From contig NZ_JAUJZH010000017.1 of the NCBI RefSeq assembly GCF_030486595.1, forward strand, positions 116,596 to 180,595: DNA of 64,000 nucleotides, in the 5' to 3' direction. This document shows, one piece after another, positions 1 through 10,166 of this stretch. The stretch's first letter is position 1. Each line of letters begins with the position of its first letter. The stretch is from Variovorax ginsengisoli (GTDB taxonomy: Bacteria; Pseudomonadota; Gammaproteobacteria; Burkholderiales; Burkholderiaceae_C). The notes below the pieces were generated by a model. That model saw nothing but the letters and a program-made list of their open reading frames with translations, made no database searches and was not told the DNA's origin. The position numbers and the translations under genes were made by a program.

Positions 1-1
1 G

Positions 2-697
2 GCCGTGGAGGCCGGTGAGCGGATCGCCATCATCGGCCCGAACGGCGCCGGCAAGTCGACCCTGTTCAACCTGATCAGCGGCCGGCTCGCACCCAGCAGC
101 GGCGAGGTGCTGCTCGACGGCCAGCGCATCGACGGCAAGAAGCCGTTCGAGATCAATCGGCTGGGCCTGTCGCGCAGCTTCCAGATCACCAACATCTTTC
201 CGAAGCTCAGCGTCTTCGAGAACCTGCGCTGCGGGGTGCTGTGGAGCCTGGGCTACCGCTACAGCTTCCTGCGCTTCCTGTCGAACCTGCACGATGCCAA
301 CGCGCGGACCGAGGAACTGATCCACCAGGTCGGCCTCGACCGCAAGCGCGACGTGCAGGCCGTGAACCTCACTTATGCCGAGCAGCGGGCGCTGGAGATC
401 GGCGTCACGATCGCCGGCGGCGCCAATGTCATCCTGCTCGACGAGCCGACCGCCGGCATGAGCAAGACCGAGACCTCGCACTTCATCGCGTTGATCAAGC
501 AGGTGACGGTCGGCAAGACGCTGCTCACCGTGGAGCACGACATGGGGGTGGTGTTCGGCCTGGCCGACAAGATCGCGGTGGTGGTCTACGGCGAGGTGAT
601 CGCCTTCGACACCCCGGCCGCGGTGCGCGCCAATGCGCGCGTGCAGGAGGCCTACCTGGGTTCCTCGGTGGCCGATGCGCAGGGCGGAGCACACTGA
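2..697 (+). CDS. livG: Branched-chain amino acid type ABC transporter ATPase, LivG-like (5' partial)
   Basis: Cytoplasmic ATPase that would energise uptake of branched-chain amino acids or related carboxylates/acyl substrates in a LivFGHM-type importer. The reading frame is already open at the left edge, so the first 20-30 residues lie outside the window. The visible protein begins just before Walker A (GPNGAGKST), followed by a Q-loop region (SRSFQITNIF), a signature segment LTYAEQRALEIG instead of a textbook LSGGQ, Walker B (VILLDEPTAGMS) and the switch histidine in TVEHDM. Variant signatures are common in LivG proteins. The stop lies one base before the start of livF, so the two are translationally coupled. 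Permease and binding-protein genes are presumably upstream. The real substrate cannot be told from the ATPase. Confidence 0.9.
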   Translation, partial: AVEAGERIAIIGPNGAGKSTLFNLISGRLAPSSGEVLLDGQRIDGKKPFEINRLGLSRSFQITNIFPKLSVFENLRCGVLWSLGYRYSFLRFLSNLHDANARTEELIHQVGLDRKRDVQAVNLTYAEQRALEIGVTIAGGANVILLDEPTAGMSKTETSHFIALIKQVTVGKTLLTVEHDMGVVFGLADKIAVVVYGEVIAFDTPAAVRANARVQEAYLGSSVADAQGGAH

Positions 698-698
698 C

Positions 699-1394
699 AT
701 GCTGAAACTCCAAGACATTCACGCCTATTACGGCAAGAGCCATGTGTTGCATGGTGTTTCGTTCGACGTCGGTCCCGGCGAGATCGTCGCGCTGCTGGGC
801 CGCAACGGCTCGGGCCGCTCGACCACCGCCAAGGCGATCATGGGCCTGGTCCATGCCGAAGGCACGCTGCGCTGGAAGGACAAGGACATCCTGCGCAAGA
901 AGGCCTACGAGGTGGCGCACATGGGCATCGGCTACGTGCCCGAGAACCGCGACATCTTTCCCAAGCTCACGGTGCACCAGAACCTGCTGCTGGGCCAGAA
1001 GGGCAACGGCCGCGGCAGCCGCTGGTCGTTCGACGACATGTACGGCATGTTCCCGCGGCTCAAGGAGCGCCAGCACACCGAGGCCGGCGTGCTGTCGGGC
1101 GGCGAGCAGCAGATGCTGACCCTGTGCCGCACGCTGATGGGCGACCCCGACCTGATCATCATCGACGAGCCGACCGAGGGCCTGGCGCCGAAGATCGTCG
1201 AGCTGGTCGGCCAGTACCTGCGCACGCTCAAGGACAAGGGCATCTCGGTGCTGCTGATCGAGCAGAAGCTGACCATCGCGATGCAGATCTCCGACCGGGC
1301 CCTGGTCATGGGGCACGGCAGCATCGTGTTCGACGGCACGCCCGACAGCCTCAGGGCCGATGCCACTACCCGGAAGGAATGGCTGGAGGTCTAA
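699..1394 (+). CDS. livF: Branched-chain amino acid type ABC transporter ATPase, LivF-like
   Basis: Second ATPase of the same importer, 231 aa, the usual LivF length. The start chosen is ATG 699 (MLKLQDIHAYYGK), one base after the livG stop; it gives the standard LivF N-terminus. Motifs: Walker A GRNGSGRSTT at residues 34-43, signature VLSGGEQQM, Walker B LIIIDEPTEGLAP, switch region VLLIEQK. The Walker A lysine is replaced by Arg40, which is unusual for an ABC ATPase. The switch position carries Gln rather than His, as is common in LivF. It lies 177 bases before the acyl-CoA operon; the neighbourhood suggests, without proving, that the importer feeds a carboxylic-acid catabolic route. Confidence 0.9.
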   Translation: MLKLQDIHAYYGKSHVLHGVSFDVGPGEIVALLGRNGSGRSTTAKAIMGLVHAEGTLRWKDKDILRKKAYEVAHMGIGYVPENRDIFPKLTVHQNLLLGQKGNGRGSRWSFDDMYGMFPRLKERQHTEAGVLSGGEQQMLTLCRTLMGDPDLIIIDEPTEGLAPKIVELVGQYLRTLKDKGISVLLIEQKLTIAMQISDRALVMGHGSIVFDGTPDSLRADATTRKEWLEV

Positions 1395-1466
1395 TCCTCC
1401 TCGGCGCCTTGTCCCGGCAGCGACTTGGCATGGTTGCCCGGTCCCTCGAAACGCCTAGAATTCGAT

Positions 1467-1489
1467 AAAAAAGAACACTCGTGCTTTTT
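1467..1489. promoter_or_regulatory. Palindromic operator-like site upstream of the fatty-acid operon
   Basis: AAAAAG at 1468-1473 and CTTTTT at 1484-1489 flank CAC/GTG (1476-1478 and 1481-1483), giving an A/T-edged palindrome in a GC-rich intergenic region about 85 bases before the FadJ/FadB-like start. This geometry resembles TetR-family operators that control beta-oxidation genes in proteobacteria (PsrA/FadR-like). No TetR gene is in the window. The assignment rests on shape and position only. Confidence 0.4.
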
Positions 1490-1571
1490 GTGAGCGGGGT
1501 CTTGGCGTCTGATCGCGCCATGGCCCTCGAACCCGTTTTTTCGATCCTCTCCCATCCCAAAGGAACGCAGC

Positions 1572-3677
1572 ATGACGGCTGAATACAAAGTGCTCGGCGA
1601 CGTCGCCGTGATCACGCTGAACAACCCCCCGGTCAACGGCCTCGGCTTCTCGACCCGGGTCGGCATCACCGACGGGCTTTCCAAGGCCATCGACGACCCG
1701 GCCGTCAAGGCGATCGTCATCACCGGCGAGGGCAAGGCCTTCTCGGGCGGCGCCGACATCAAGGAATTCGGCACGCCCAAGGCGCTGCAGGAGCCCAACC
1801 TGCTGAGCGTCATCCTGGCGCTCGAGGCTTCCACCAAGCCGATCGTCGCGGCCATCCATTCGGTCTGCATGGGCGGCGGCCTCGAACTGGCCCTGGGCTG
1901 CCACTACCGCGTTGCGGCACCCGGCACCAGCGTCGCGCTGCCCGAGGTCAAGCTGGGCCTCCTGCCCGGCGCCGGCGGCACCCAGCGCCTGCCGCGCGTG
2001 CTGGGCGTGGAGACCGCGCTCAACATGATCGTCAGCGGCGAGGCCGTCAAGAGCGAGGTGCTGGCGTCGATGCCCGGCCAGAAGCTGTTCGACAAGCTCT
2101 CGGGATCGGCCGAGTCGCTGTTCGACGAAGCGCTCGAACTCGCCAGGCACGTGGCCGGCAAGACCGGCGATGCACTGCCGCTGGTGCGCAACCTGCCGTG
2201 CAAGCACCCGCAGGGCGACGCCTACTTCCAGTTCGCCAAGAACATGGTCGGCGGCATGTCCAAGAACTACCCGGCGCCGCTCAAGTGCGTCGATGCCGTG
2301 CAGGCCGCGACCCAGCTGAAGTTCGACCAGGGCATGGCCGAGGAGCGCCGGCTCTTCACCGCGCTGATGTTCACGCCCGAATCGATGGCGCTGCGCCACC
2401 TGTTCATGGCCGAGCGCGCGGCATCGCGCATTCCCGATGTGCCCGAGGACACGCCGCAGCGCGCCATCAAGTCGGTCGGCGTGATCGGCGCCGGCACCAT
2501 GGGCGGCGGCATCTCGATGAACTTCCTGAACGCCGGCATCCCGGTCAAGATCCTCGAGATGAAGCAGGAAGCGCTCGACCGCGGCGTGGCCACCATCAAG
2601 AAGAACTACGAAGCCCAGGTCAAGAAGGGCAAGCTCAAGCAGGACAAGTACGAGCAGCGCATGGCGCTCTTGAGCACCACGCTGAGCTACGACGACCTGA
2701 AGGATGTCGACCTGGTCATCGAGGCCGTGTTCGAGGAACTCGGCGTCAAGGAAGCGGTGTTCAAGGAACTCGACCGCGTCGCCAAGTCCGGTGCCATCCT
2801 GGCGTCCAACACCTCGACGCTCGACGTCGACAAGATCGCCGCCTTCACGAAGCGTCCGCAGGACGTGGTCGGCATGCACTTCTTCAGCCCGGCCAACGTG
2901 ATGAAGCTGCTCGAAGTGGTGCGCGGCAAGAAGACCGCCAAGGACGTGCTGGCGACGGTGATGTCGCTGGCCAAGAAGATCAAGAAGACCGCGGTGGTCT
3001 CGGGCGTCTGCGACGGCTTCATCGGCAACCGCATGATCGAGCAGTATTCGCGCCAGGCGGGCTTCCTGCTGGACGAAGGCGCGACGCCGCAGCAGGTCGA
3101 CCGCGCGATCGAGAAATTCGGCTTCGCGATGGGCCCGTTCCGCATGGGCGACCTGGCCGGCAACGACATCGGCTGGGCCATCCGCAAGCGCCGCGCGACC
3201 GAGATCGCCGACATGAAGTACAGCCGCACGGCCGACAAGCTCTGCGAGCTGGGCCGCTTCGGCCAGAAGACCGGGGCAGGGTGGTACGACTACCAGGCCG
3301 GCAAGCGCGATGCGATCCCGTCAGAGCTGGTCAACAAGATGATCGAGGACCACCGCAAGGAGCTCGGCATCACGCCGCGCAAGATCTCCGACGACGAGAT
3401 CGTCCAGCGCCTGGTCTATTCGCTGGTCAACGAAGGTGCCCGCATCCTCGAGGACGGCATCGCCTCGAAGTCGGGCGACATCGACATGGTCTACCTCACG
3501 GGCTATGGCTTCCCGATCTGGCGCGGCGGCCCGATGCACTACGCTTCGCAGGTCGGCCTGTTCAACGTGGCCGAGTCGATGAAGCGCTTCGCGAAGAATC
3601 CGCGCGACGACGCGAGCTTCTGGCAGCCGGCCGCGCTGATCCAGAAGCTGGTGGCCGAAGGCAAGAACTTCAGCTGA
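1572..3677 (+). CDS. Bifunctional enoyl-CoA hydratase / 3-hydroxyacyl-CoA dehydrogenase (FadJ/FadB-like)
   Basis: Carries out two consecutive beta-oxidation steps: hydration of 2-enoyl-CoA, then NAD-dependent oxidation of 3-hydroxyacyl-CoA. It is 701 aa, typical of the fused family. Residues about 1-190 form the crotonase domain with oxyanion-hole segments AFSGGADIKEFG and MGGGLELALG, and the second catalytic Glu in LPEVKLGLLPGAGGTQR. A Rossmann domain starts near residue 300 (VIGAGTMGGGISMNF), with the dehydrogenase motif MHFFSPANVMKLLEVV, then two C-terminal 3HCDH repeats. An AAAGGA ribosome-binding site precedes ATG 1572. It heads a long co-directional cluster; a thiolase follows two genes later, completing the cycle. 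Whether it is closer to FadJ or FadB needs a tree. Confidence 0.93.
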   Translation: MTAEYKVLGDVAVITLNNPPVNGLGFSTRVGITDGLSKAIDDPAVKAIVITGEGKAFSGGADIKEFGTPKALQEPNLLSVILALEASTKPIVAAIHSVCMGGGLELALGCHYRVAAPGTSVALPEVKLGLLPGAGGTQRLPRVLGVETALNMIVSGEAVKSEVLASMPGQKLFDKLSGSAESLFDEALELARHVAGKTGDALPLVRNLPCKHPQGDAYFQFAKNMVGGMSKNYPAPLKCVDAVQAATQLKFDQGMAEERRLFTALMFTPESMALRHLFMAERAASRIPDVPEDTPQRAIKSVGVIGAGTMGGGISMNFLNAGIPVKILEMKQEALDRGVATIKKNYEAQVKKGKLKQDKYEQRMALLSTTLSYDDLKDVDLVIEAVFEELGVKEAVFKELDRVAKSGAILASNTSTLDVDKIAAFTKRPQDVVGMHFFSPANVMKLLEVVRGKKTAKDVLATVMSLAKKIKKTAVVSGVCDGFIGNRMIEQYSRQAGFLLDEGATPQQVDRAIEKFGFAMGPFRMGDLAGNDIGWAIRKRRATEIADMKYSRTADKLCELGRFGQKTGAGWYDYQAGKRDAIPSELVNKMIEDHRKELGITPRKISDDEIVQRLVYSLVNEGARILEDGIASKSGDIDMVYLTGYGFPIWRGGPMHYASQVGLFNVAESMKRFAKNPRDDASFWQPAALIQKLVAEGKNFS

Positions 3678-3696
3678 AGACGGAAGGCGACCGCTC

Positions 3697-5166
3697 ATGG
3701 TGAAACGCGTCTTCCTGGCGTTGCTGCTGGTGCCGGTGGCGCTGGCGGCAGCCGTGGCGGTCAATACCTGGCGCACGCCGTCGCGGCAACTTGCCGTGGC
3801 GCCGGCGCCGAAGCTCGCGATCGACGTCCAGGCTGCCGCCAGGCGGCTGGCGGGCGCGATCCCGTTCCGCACGGTGTCCAGCCTCGACAACCCGACCGGC
3901 AACGACGCCGAGTTCGACAAGCTGCATGCCTACCTGGCCGAGCAGTTCCCGAAGGTCCATGCCACCCTCAAGAAAGAGGTGGTGGGCCAGAAGGCGCTGC
4001 TCTACACCTGGGCCGGCAGCGACCCGACCGCCAAGCCGATCGCGCTGATGGCGCACCAGGACATGGTGCCGATCGCGCCGGGCACCGAGAAGGCCTGGTC
4101 GGTCGACCCGTTCGGCGGCGCCATTCAGGACGGCTTCGTCTGGGGCCGCGGCACGCTCGACAACAAGGGCAACCTGTTCGCGCAGATGGAAGCCATCGAG
4201 TTGCTGATCGGGCAGGGCTTCAAGCCCACCCAGACGGTCTATCTCGTGATGGGCGACGACGAGGAGGTCAGCGGCCTGCGCGGCGCGCTGCCGATCGCCG
4301 AACTGCTGAAGTCGCGCGGCGTGCGCCTGGACTGGGTGCTCGACGAAGGCCTGCTGGTGCTGGACGGCGTGCTGCCCGGGCTGTCAAAGCCGGCGGCGCT
4401 GATCGGCCTGGCCGAGAAAGGCTACGGTACCTTCTTCCTCTCGATCGACACCGCCCCCGGCCACTCGTCGATGCCGCCGCGGCACAGCGCGATCGGCAGC
4501 ATGAGCGCCGCACTGGCGCGGCTCGAGGCGAAGCCGATGCCCGGTGGCATCCAGGGCGTGGCGGCGCAGATGTTCGGCGCGCTGGCCCCCGAGATGAGCG
4601 GCCTGAACCGCGTGATGCTGTCCAACCTGTGGCTCACCGGGCCGCTCGTCGAGGGGCAACTCGAGAAGAGCCCGAGCAGCAATGCGATGCTGCGCACCAC
4701 CACAGCGCTCACCATCGTGCGGGCCGGCAACAAGGACAACGTGCTGCCGGGCCGCGCCGAGGCGGCGGTCAACTTCCGCATCCTGCCGGGCGACTCGATC
4801 GACAGCGTCGAGAAGCACCTCAAGGGCGCGCTCGGCAACGACGCGATCCAGGTCAAGCGCTACCCGGGCAATTCCGAGCCGTCGCCGGTGTCGCCGACCG
4901 ACAGCACCGGCTACCGCGCGATCGAGCGGGCGGTGCGGCAGACCTTCCCGGACGCGGTCGTGGCGCCGGGCCTGATGACGGCCGCCACCGACTCGCGCCA
5001 CTTCAGCCTGGTGAGCGATGCGGTCTACCGCTTCTCGCCGTTCCGGGCCAAGGCCGAAGACCTGCCGCGCTTCCATGGCACCAACGAGCGCGTCTCGATC
5101 GCCAACTACGGCGAGATGATCCAGTTCTATCAGCAACTGCTGCGCGATACGCAACAGCCCCAGTAA
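3697..5166 (+). CDS. M20 family metallopeptidase (membrane-anchored or exported)
   Basis: A 489-aa zinc-dependent amidohydrolase of the M20 (carboxypeptidase S / PM20D1-like) type that would cleave a peptide or N-acyl amino acid. The N-terminus MVKRVFLALLLVPVALAAAV is a hydrophobic signal or anchor. Metal-ligand motifs are present: LMAHQDMVP (His120), GRGTLDNKG (Asp155), MGDDEEVSG (Glu189/Glu190) and the C-terminal FHGTNERV histidine. A dimerisation domain lies in the middle. It sits 19 bases after the FadJ/FadB-like stop and 31 bases before the thiolase. A peptidase inside a beta-oxidation operon is odd; PM20D1-like enzymes hydrolyse N-fatty-acyl amino acids, which would link it to fatty-acid release, but that is inference. 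Confidence 0.85.
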   Translation: MVKRVFLALLLVPVALAAAVAVNTWRTPSRQLAVAPAPKLAIDVQAAARRLAGAIPFRTVSSLDNPTGNDAEFDKLHAYLAEQFPKVHATLKKEVVGQKALLYTWAGSDPTAKPIALMAHQDMVPIAPGTEKAWSVDPFGGAIQDGFVWGRGTLDNKGNLFAQMEAIELLIGQGFKPTQTVYLVMGDDEEVSGLRGALPIAELLKSRGVRLDWVLDEGLLVLDGVLPGLSKPAALIGLAEKGYGTFFLSIDTAPGHSSMPPRHSAIGSMSAALARLEAKPMPGGIQGVAAQMFGALAPEMSGLNRVMLSNLWLTGPLVEGQLEKSPSSNAMLRTTTALTIVRAGNKDNVLPGRAEAAVNFRILPGDSIDSVEKHLKGALGNDAIQVKRYPGNSEPSPVSPTDSTGYRAIERAVRQTFPDAVVAPGLMTAATDSRHFSLVSDAVYRFSPFRAKAEDLPRFHGTNERVSIANYGEMIQFYQQLLRDTQQPQ

Positions 5167-5197
5167 CCGTCATTCCTCTTTCTCAAAGGACCTCACC

Positions 5198-6373
5198 ATG
5201 ACCCGCGCCGTCATCGTCTCCACCGCCCGCACGCCGCTCGCCAAGAGCTGGAAGGGTGCCTTCAACATGACGCACGGCGCCACGCTCGGCGGCCACGCGG
5301 TGCAGCACGCGGTGCAGCGCGCCGGCATCGACCCGGCCTCGGTCGACGACGTCATCATGGGCTGCGCCACGCCCGAAGGCGCCACCGGCTCGAACATCGC
5401 GCGCCAGATCGCGCTGCGCGCCGGCCTGCCGATCACGACCTCGGGCATGACCATCAACCGCTTCTGCTCCTCGGGCCTGCAGACCATCGCCACCGCGGCC
5501 CAGCGCATCATCGCGGGCGAAGGCGAGGTCTACGTGGCCGGCGGCGTCGAGAGCATCTCGTGCGTGCAGAACGAGGCCAACAAGCACATGCTGGCCGACC
5601 CCTGGCTGGTGAAGCACAAGCCCGAGATCTACTGGAACATGCTGCAGACCGCCGAGCAGGTCGCCAAGCGCTACAACATCGGCCGCGACGCCATGGACGA
5701 ATACGGCGCCGCCAGCCAGCAGAAGGCCACCGCCGCGCTGGAAGCCGGCCGCTTCAAGGACGAGATCGCACCGATCACCGTGCTGGCCGGCGTGGCCGAC
5801 GCGGTGCTGGGCCTGCGCACCAAGGAAGTCACGATCGAGAACGACGAAGGCATTCGTCCCGGCACCACCAAGGAAGGCATCAGCGGCATCCGCCCGGCGA
5901 TCCCCGGCGGCCTGATCTCGGCCGGCAATGCCAGCCAGTTCTCCGACGGCGGCGGCGCCTGCGTGCTGGTCGACGAGAAGTACGCCGAGCAAAAGGGCCT
6001 GAAGCCGCTGGGCCGTTTCCTCGGCTTCGCGGTCGCCGGCTGCGAGCCCGACGAGATGGGCATCGGTCCGGTGTTCGCGATCCCGAAGGTGCTGAACCGC
6101 CTGGGCCTGAAGGTCAGCGACATCGACCTCTGGGAGCTCAACGAAGCCTTCGCGGTGCAGGTCATCTACTGCCGCGACAAGCTGGGCATCCCGGCTGACC
6201 GTCTCAACGTCGACGGCGGCGCGATCGCGGTCGGGCATCCCTACGGCGTGAGCGGCCAGCGCCTCACGGGCCACGCGCTCATCGAAGGCAAGCGCCGCGG
6301 CGCCAAGAAGGTCGTGGTCACGATGTGCATCGGCGGCGGCATGGGCGCGGCCGGCGTGTTCGAAGTCCTCTGA
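5198..6373 (+). CDS. Acetyl-CoA C-acyltransferase (thiolase)
   Basis: Thiolytic cleavage of 3-ketoacyl-CoA (or its reverse condensation), the last step of beta-oxidation. It is 391 aa, the standard thiolase length. The nucleophilic Cys90 is in NRFCSSGLQT. The C-terminal catalytic signatures GGAIAVGHPYGVSG (His) and CIGGGMGAAG (Cys) are intact. The segment around residues 120-150 (HMLADPWLVKHKPEIYWNM) is typical of FadA/AcaA-type sequences in Burkholderiales. ATG 5198 follows a TTTCTCAAAGGA ribosome-binding region. Thiolase and the FadJ/FadB-like enzyme would form the core of the operon's beta-oxidation cycle. Confidence 0.92.
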   Translation: MTRAVIVSTARTPLAKSWKGAFNMTHGATLGGHAVQHAVQRAGIDPASVDDVIMGCATPEGATGSNIARQIALRAGLPITTSGMTINRFCSSGLQTIATAAQRIIAGEGEVYVAGGVESISCVQNEANKHMLADPWLVKHKPEIYWNMLQTAEQVAKRYNIGRDAMDEYGAASQQKATAALEAGRFKDEIAPITVLAGVADAVLGLRTKEVTIENDEGIRPGTTKEGISGIRPAIPGGLISAGNASQFSDGGGACVLVDEKYAEQKGLKPLGRFLGFAVAGCEPDEMGIGPVFAIPKVLNRLGLKVSDIDLWELNEAFAVQVIYCRDKLGIPADRLNVDGGAIAVGHPYGVSGQRLTGHALIEGKRRGAKKVVVTMCIGGGMGAAGVFEVL

Positions 6374-6380
6374 CGGGCGA

Positions 6381-6459
6381 GCCTCGCGGGCAGGTCCGTA
6401 CCTGCGAGGCCTTCACGGTCAACGACGGGCAAAAGAAGCCCTGGGCGCTCGCCCGGGGC
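6381..6459 (+). terminator. Two hairpins after the thiolase, terminator-like or regulatory
   Basis: A stem at 6381-6410 pairs GCCTCG with CGAGGC and CAGGT with ACCTG. A second stem at 6438-6459 pairs GCCCTGGGC with GCCCGGGGC with one mismatch. They sit in the only gap over 100 bases between 1572 and 14812 (6374-6535), so they may mark an operon sub-boundary. Neither has a clear U-run, so intrinsic termination is uncertain. Confidence 0.3.
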
Positions 6460-6535
6460 ACCATTGCACATCTGCCATCGGCACCGGATGCTGCGGCAGA
6501 ATCGAAATCCAACCTCTCGCCCAGCGATCCTCGCC

Positions 6536-8367
<1,832 letters not shown>

Positions 8368-8368
<1 letters not shown>

Positions 8369-8589
8369 TGGCCGGCGCGTCCCAGGCGAAGCCGCATGCG
8401 ACGCTCGAGAAATGGATCTGGATCCTGATCTTCGGCGGCCTCTTCGGCGTGGTCATCGGCATCGCCGTCGGCCGTGCCGACGAAGCGCTGGGCTGGGCCC
8501 TGGCCGTGCCCGGCGCCGCGCTGGTGGCCGTCGGCGTGGTGCTGATCTATGTCCGTTCCCGGTTCCCCGACAGCAAGGATTCACCATGA
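8368..8589 (+). CDS. Small two-helix membrane protein, unknown function
   Basis: A 73-aa protein with two predicted membrane segments, about residues 17-34 (WIWILIFGGLFGVVIGIAVG) and 41-61 (LGWALAVPGAALVAVGVVLI), a short polar loop and a charged tail ending KDSP. It overlaps the upstream acyl-CoA dehydrogenase stop and its own stop overlaps the Dabb gene start (ATGA at 8586-8589), so it is firmly built into the operon. I do not recognise a family. Its job could be to hold an operon product at the membrane; nothing in the sequence proves that. Confidence 0.75.
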
Positions 8590-8870
8590 TCAAGCACGTC
8601 GTGATGTGGAAGCTCAAGAACCCCAAGGACGCCGCCGCGTTCAAGGCCCGGCTCGACAGCTGCCAGGGCCTGGTGCCGGGCATGCGGCAGTTCGAGGTCG
8701 GCGTGCGCACGCCCGGCCTCGAGGCCAACTGCGACGTGGTGCTGAACTCGGCCTTCGACGACGAGGCGGCGCTGCAGGCCTACCTGGAGCACCCCCGGCA
8801 CGTCGAGGTGTCGGCCGTCCTCGGCAGCCTGCGCGAGTCGCGCAGCGTGCTCGATTATCAAACCCCCTGA
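8586..8870 (+). CDS. Dabb (stress-responsive alpha/beta barrel) domain protein
   Basis: A 94-aa protein whose opening MIKHVVMWKLKNPKDAAAFK and closing HPRHVEVSAVLGSLRESRSV are characteristic of the Dabb family, small dimeric alpha/beta barrels. Family members are often of unknown function; some are cyclases or lyases, for example olivetolic acid cyclase. ATG 8586 overlaps the previous stop as ATGA. Located between an acyl-CoA dehydrogenase and an SDR it may act on an acyl or keto intermediate, but no catalytic assignment is possible from this sequence. Confidence 0.85.
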   Translation: MIKHVVMWKLKNPKDAAAFKARLDSCQGLVPGMRQFEVGVRTPGLEANCDVVLNSAFDDEAALQAYLEHPRHVEVSAVLGSLRESRSVLDYQTP

Positions 8871-8886
8871 ATTTCCCGGAGACACC

Positions 8887-9681
8887 ATGACTGCACGCAG
8901 CATCCAGAAGCTTTTCGACCTCAGCGGCAAGACCGCGCTGATCACCGGCGGCTCGCGCGGCCTGGGCCTCCAGATGGCCCACGCGCTCGGCGAGGCCGGC
9001 GCCCGCATCATGCTGAGCTCGCGCAAGGCCGACGACCTCGAGCAGGCCACGGCCGAACTGCAGGCCGCCGGCATCGACACCCGCTGGATCGCGGCCGACT
9101 GCTCGAAAGAGGAGGACACCCGCCGCCTCGCCACCGAGACGCTCGAGCGCATGGGCGCGATCGACATCCTGGTCAACAACGCGGGCGCCAGCTGGGGCGC
9201 GCCGGCCGAAGACCATCCGGTCGAAGCCTGGGACAAGGTGATGAACCTCAACGTCCGCGGCTACTTCATCCTGGCGCAGCAGGTCGCCCGCGCCTACATG
9301 ATCCCGAAGAAGGCTGGCCGGATCATCAACATCGCCTCGATCGCGGGCCTCAACGGCAACCCACCCGAGATGCAGACCATCGCCTACAACACCTCCAAGA
9401 GCGCGGTGATCGGCTTCACCCACACGCTGGCCGCCGAATGGGGCAGGTACAACATCAACGTCAATGCGATCTGCCCGGGCTTCTTCATGACCAAGATGGC
9501 GGCGGGCCTGATCAAGTCGATCGGCGAAGACAAGATGGCCTCGCACGCACCGCTGGGCCGGCTCGGCGACGACGAGGACCTGAAGGGCATCACGCTGCTG
9601 TACGCCAGCGACGCCGGCAAGCACATCACGGGCCAGTGGCTGGCCGTCGACGGCGGAGTGAGCGTGGTCCTTGGCGCCTGA
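8887..9681 (+). CDS. SDR family oxidoreductase (FabG-like)
   Basis: Short-chain dehydrogenase, 264 aa, reducing or oxidising a hydroxy/keto substrate with NAD(P)H. It has the Rossmann motif TGGSRGLGLQM near residue 20, NNAG, an active-site Ser in NIASIAG, the catalytic YNTSK pair and a typical C-terminus AVDGGVSVVLGA. RBS TTTCCCGGAGAC precedes ATG 8887. It sits one base before a hotdog thioesterase. Together with the neighbouring acyl-CoA enzymes this suggests action on 3-hydroxyacyl intermediates, but SDR specificity cannot be read from motifs. Confidence 0.9.
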   Translation: MTARSIQKLFDLSGKTALITGGSRGLGLQMAHALGEAGARIMLSSRKADDLEQATAELQAAGIDTRWIAADCSKEEDTRRLATETLERMGAIDILVNNAGASWGAPAEDHPVEAWDKVMNLNVRGYFILAQQVARAYMIPKKAGRIINIASIAGLNGNPPEMQTIAYNTSKSAVIGFTHTLAAEWGRYNINVNAICPGFFMTKMAAGLIKSIGEDKMASHAPLGRLGDDEDLKGITLLYASDAGKHITGQWLAVDGGVSVVLGA

Positions 9682-9682
9682 C

Positions 9683-10144
9683 ATGACCGATTCCGACGAC
9701 AGCATCAACCTGCGCTCCTACACGGACCAGATTCCGTTCGCGCGCCATCTGGGCTTCGAGATCACGAAATTCGAGGGCGGCGAATCCGAGCTGCGCTACA
9801 CCGCGAAGCCCGAGCACCTGAACACCTTCGACGTGACGCACGGCGGCGCCGTCATGACCATGCTCGACATCGCGATGGCCGCCGCCGCGCGCAGCGAGAC
9901 GCCCGAGATCGGCGTCGTCACGATCGAGATGAAGACCACCTTCATGGCGCCGTCGGTCGGCCCGCTGATCGCACGCGGCAGCCTGCTGCACCGCACCGCG
10001 ACGATGGGCTTCACCGAGGCCAAGATCTACGACGCCCAGGAACGCGTCTGCGCCCATGCCACCGGGACCTTCAAGTACGTGAAGCGCCGCCTGCCCACGG
10101 GCCCGGCCAGCGCCAATGCGATGCGCCCGCCCTCGACCGACTGA
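9683..10144 (+). CDS. PaaI/4HBT hotdog-fold acyl-CoA thioesterase
   Basis: A 153-aa hotdog protein likely to hydrolyse acyl-CoA and free CoA. The segment FDVTHGGAVMTMLDIAMAAAAR is the family signature (HGG with a downstream Asp), followed by VTIEMKTTFMAP. Start ATG 9683 (MTDSDDSINLRSY) lies one base after the SDR stop; an upstream in-frame codon at 9671 would lie inside the SDR gene. It probably acts as a relief valve in the operon for stalled CoA esters; the exact substrate is unknown. Confidence 0.88.
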   Translation: MTDSDDSINLRSYTDQIPFARHLGFEITKFEGGESELRYTAKPEHLNTFDVTHGGAVMTMLDIAMAAAARSETPEIGVVTIEMKTTFMAPSVGPLIARGSLLHRTATMGFTEAKIYDAQERVCAHATGTFKYVKRRLPTGPASANAMRPPSTD

Positions 10145-10166
10145 CCCCTTTTCTCCGGAGACCTCC

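Noticed and set aside
6464..6535. Extended N-terminus for the acyl-CoA dehydrogenase
   Set aside because: The family opens at MSLRPTLDF; the upstream residues are rich in Arg/His with no conservation pattern.
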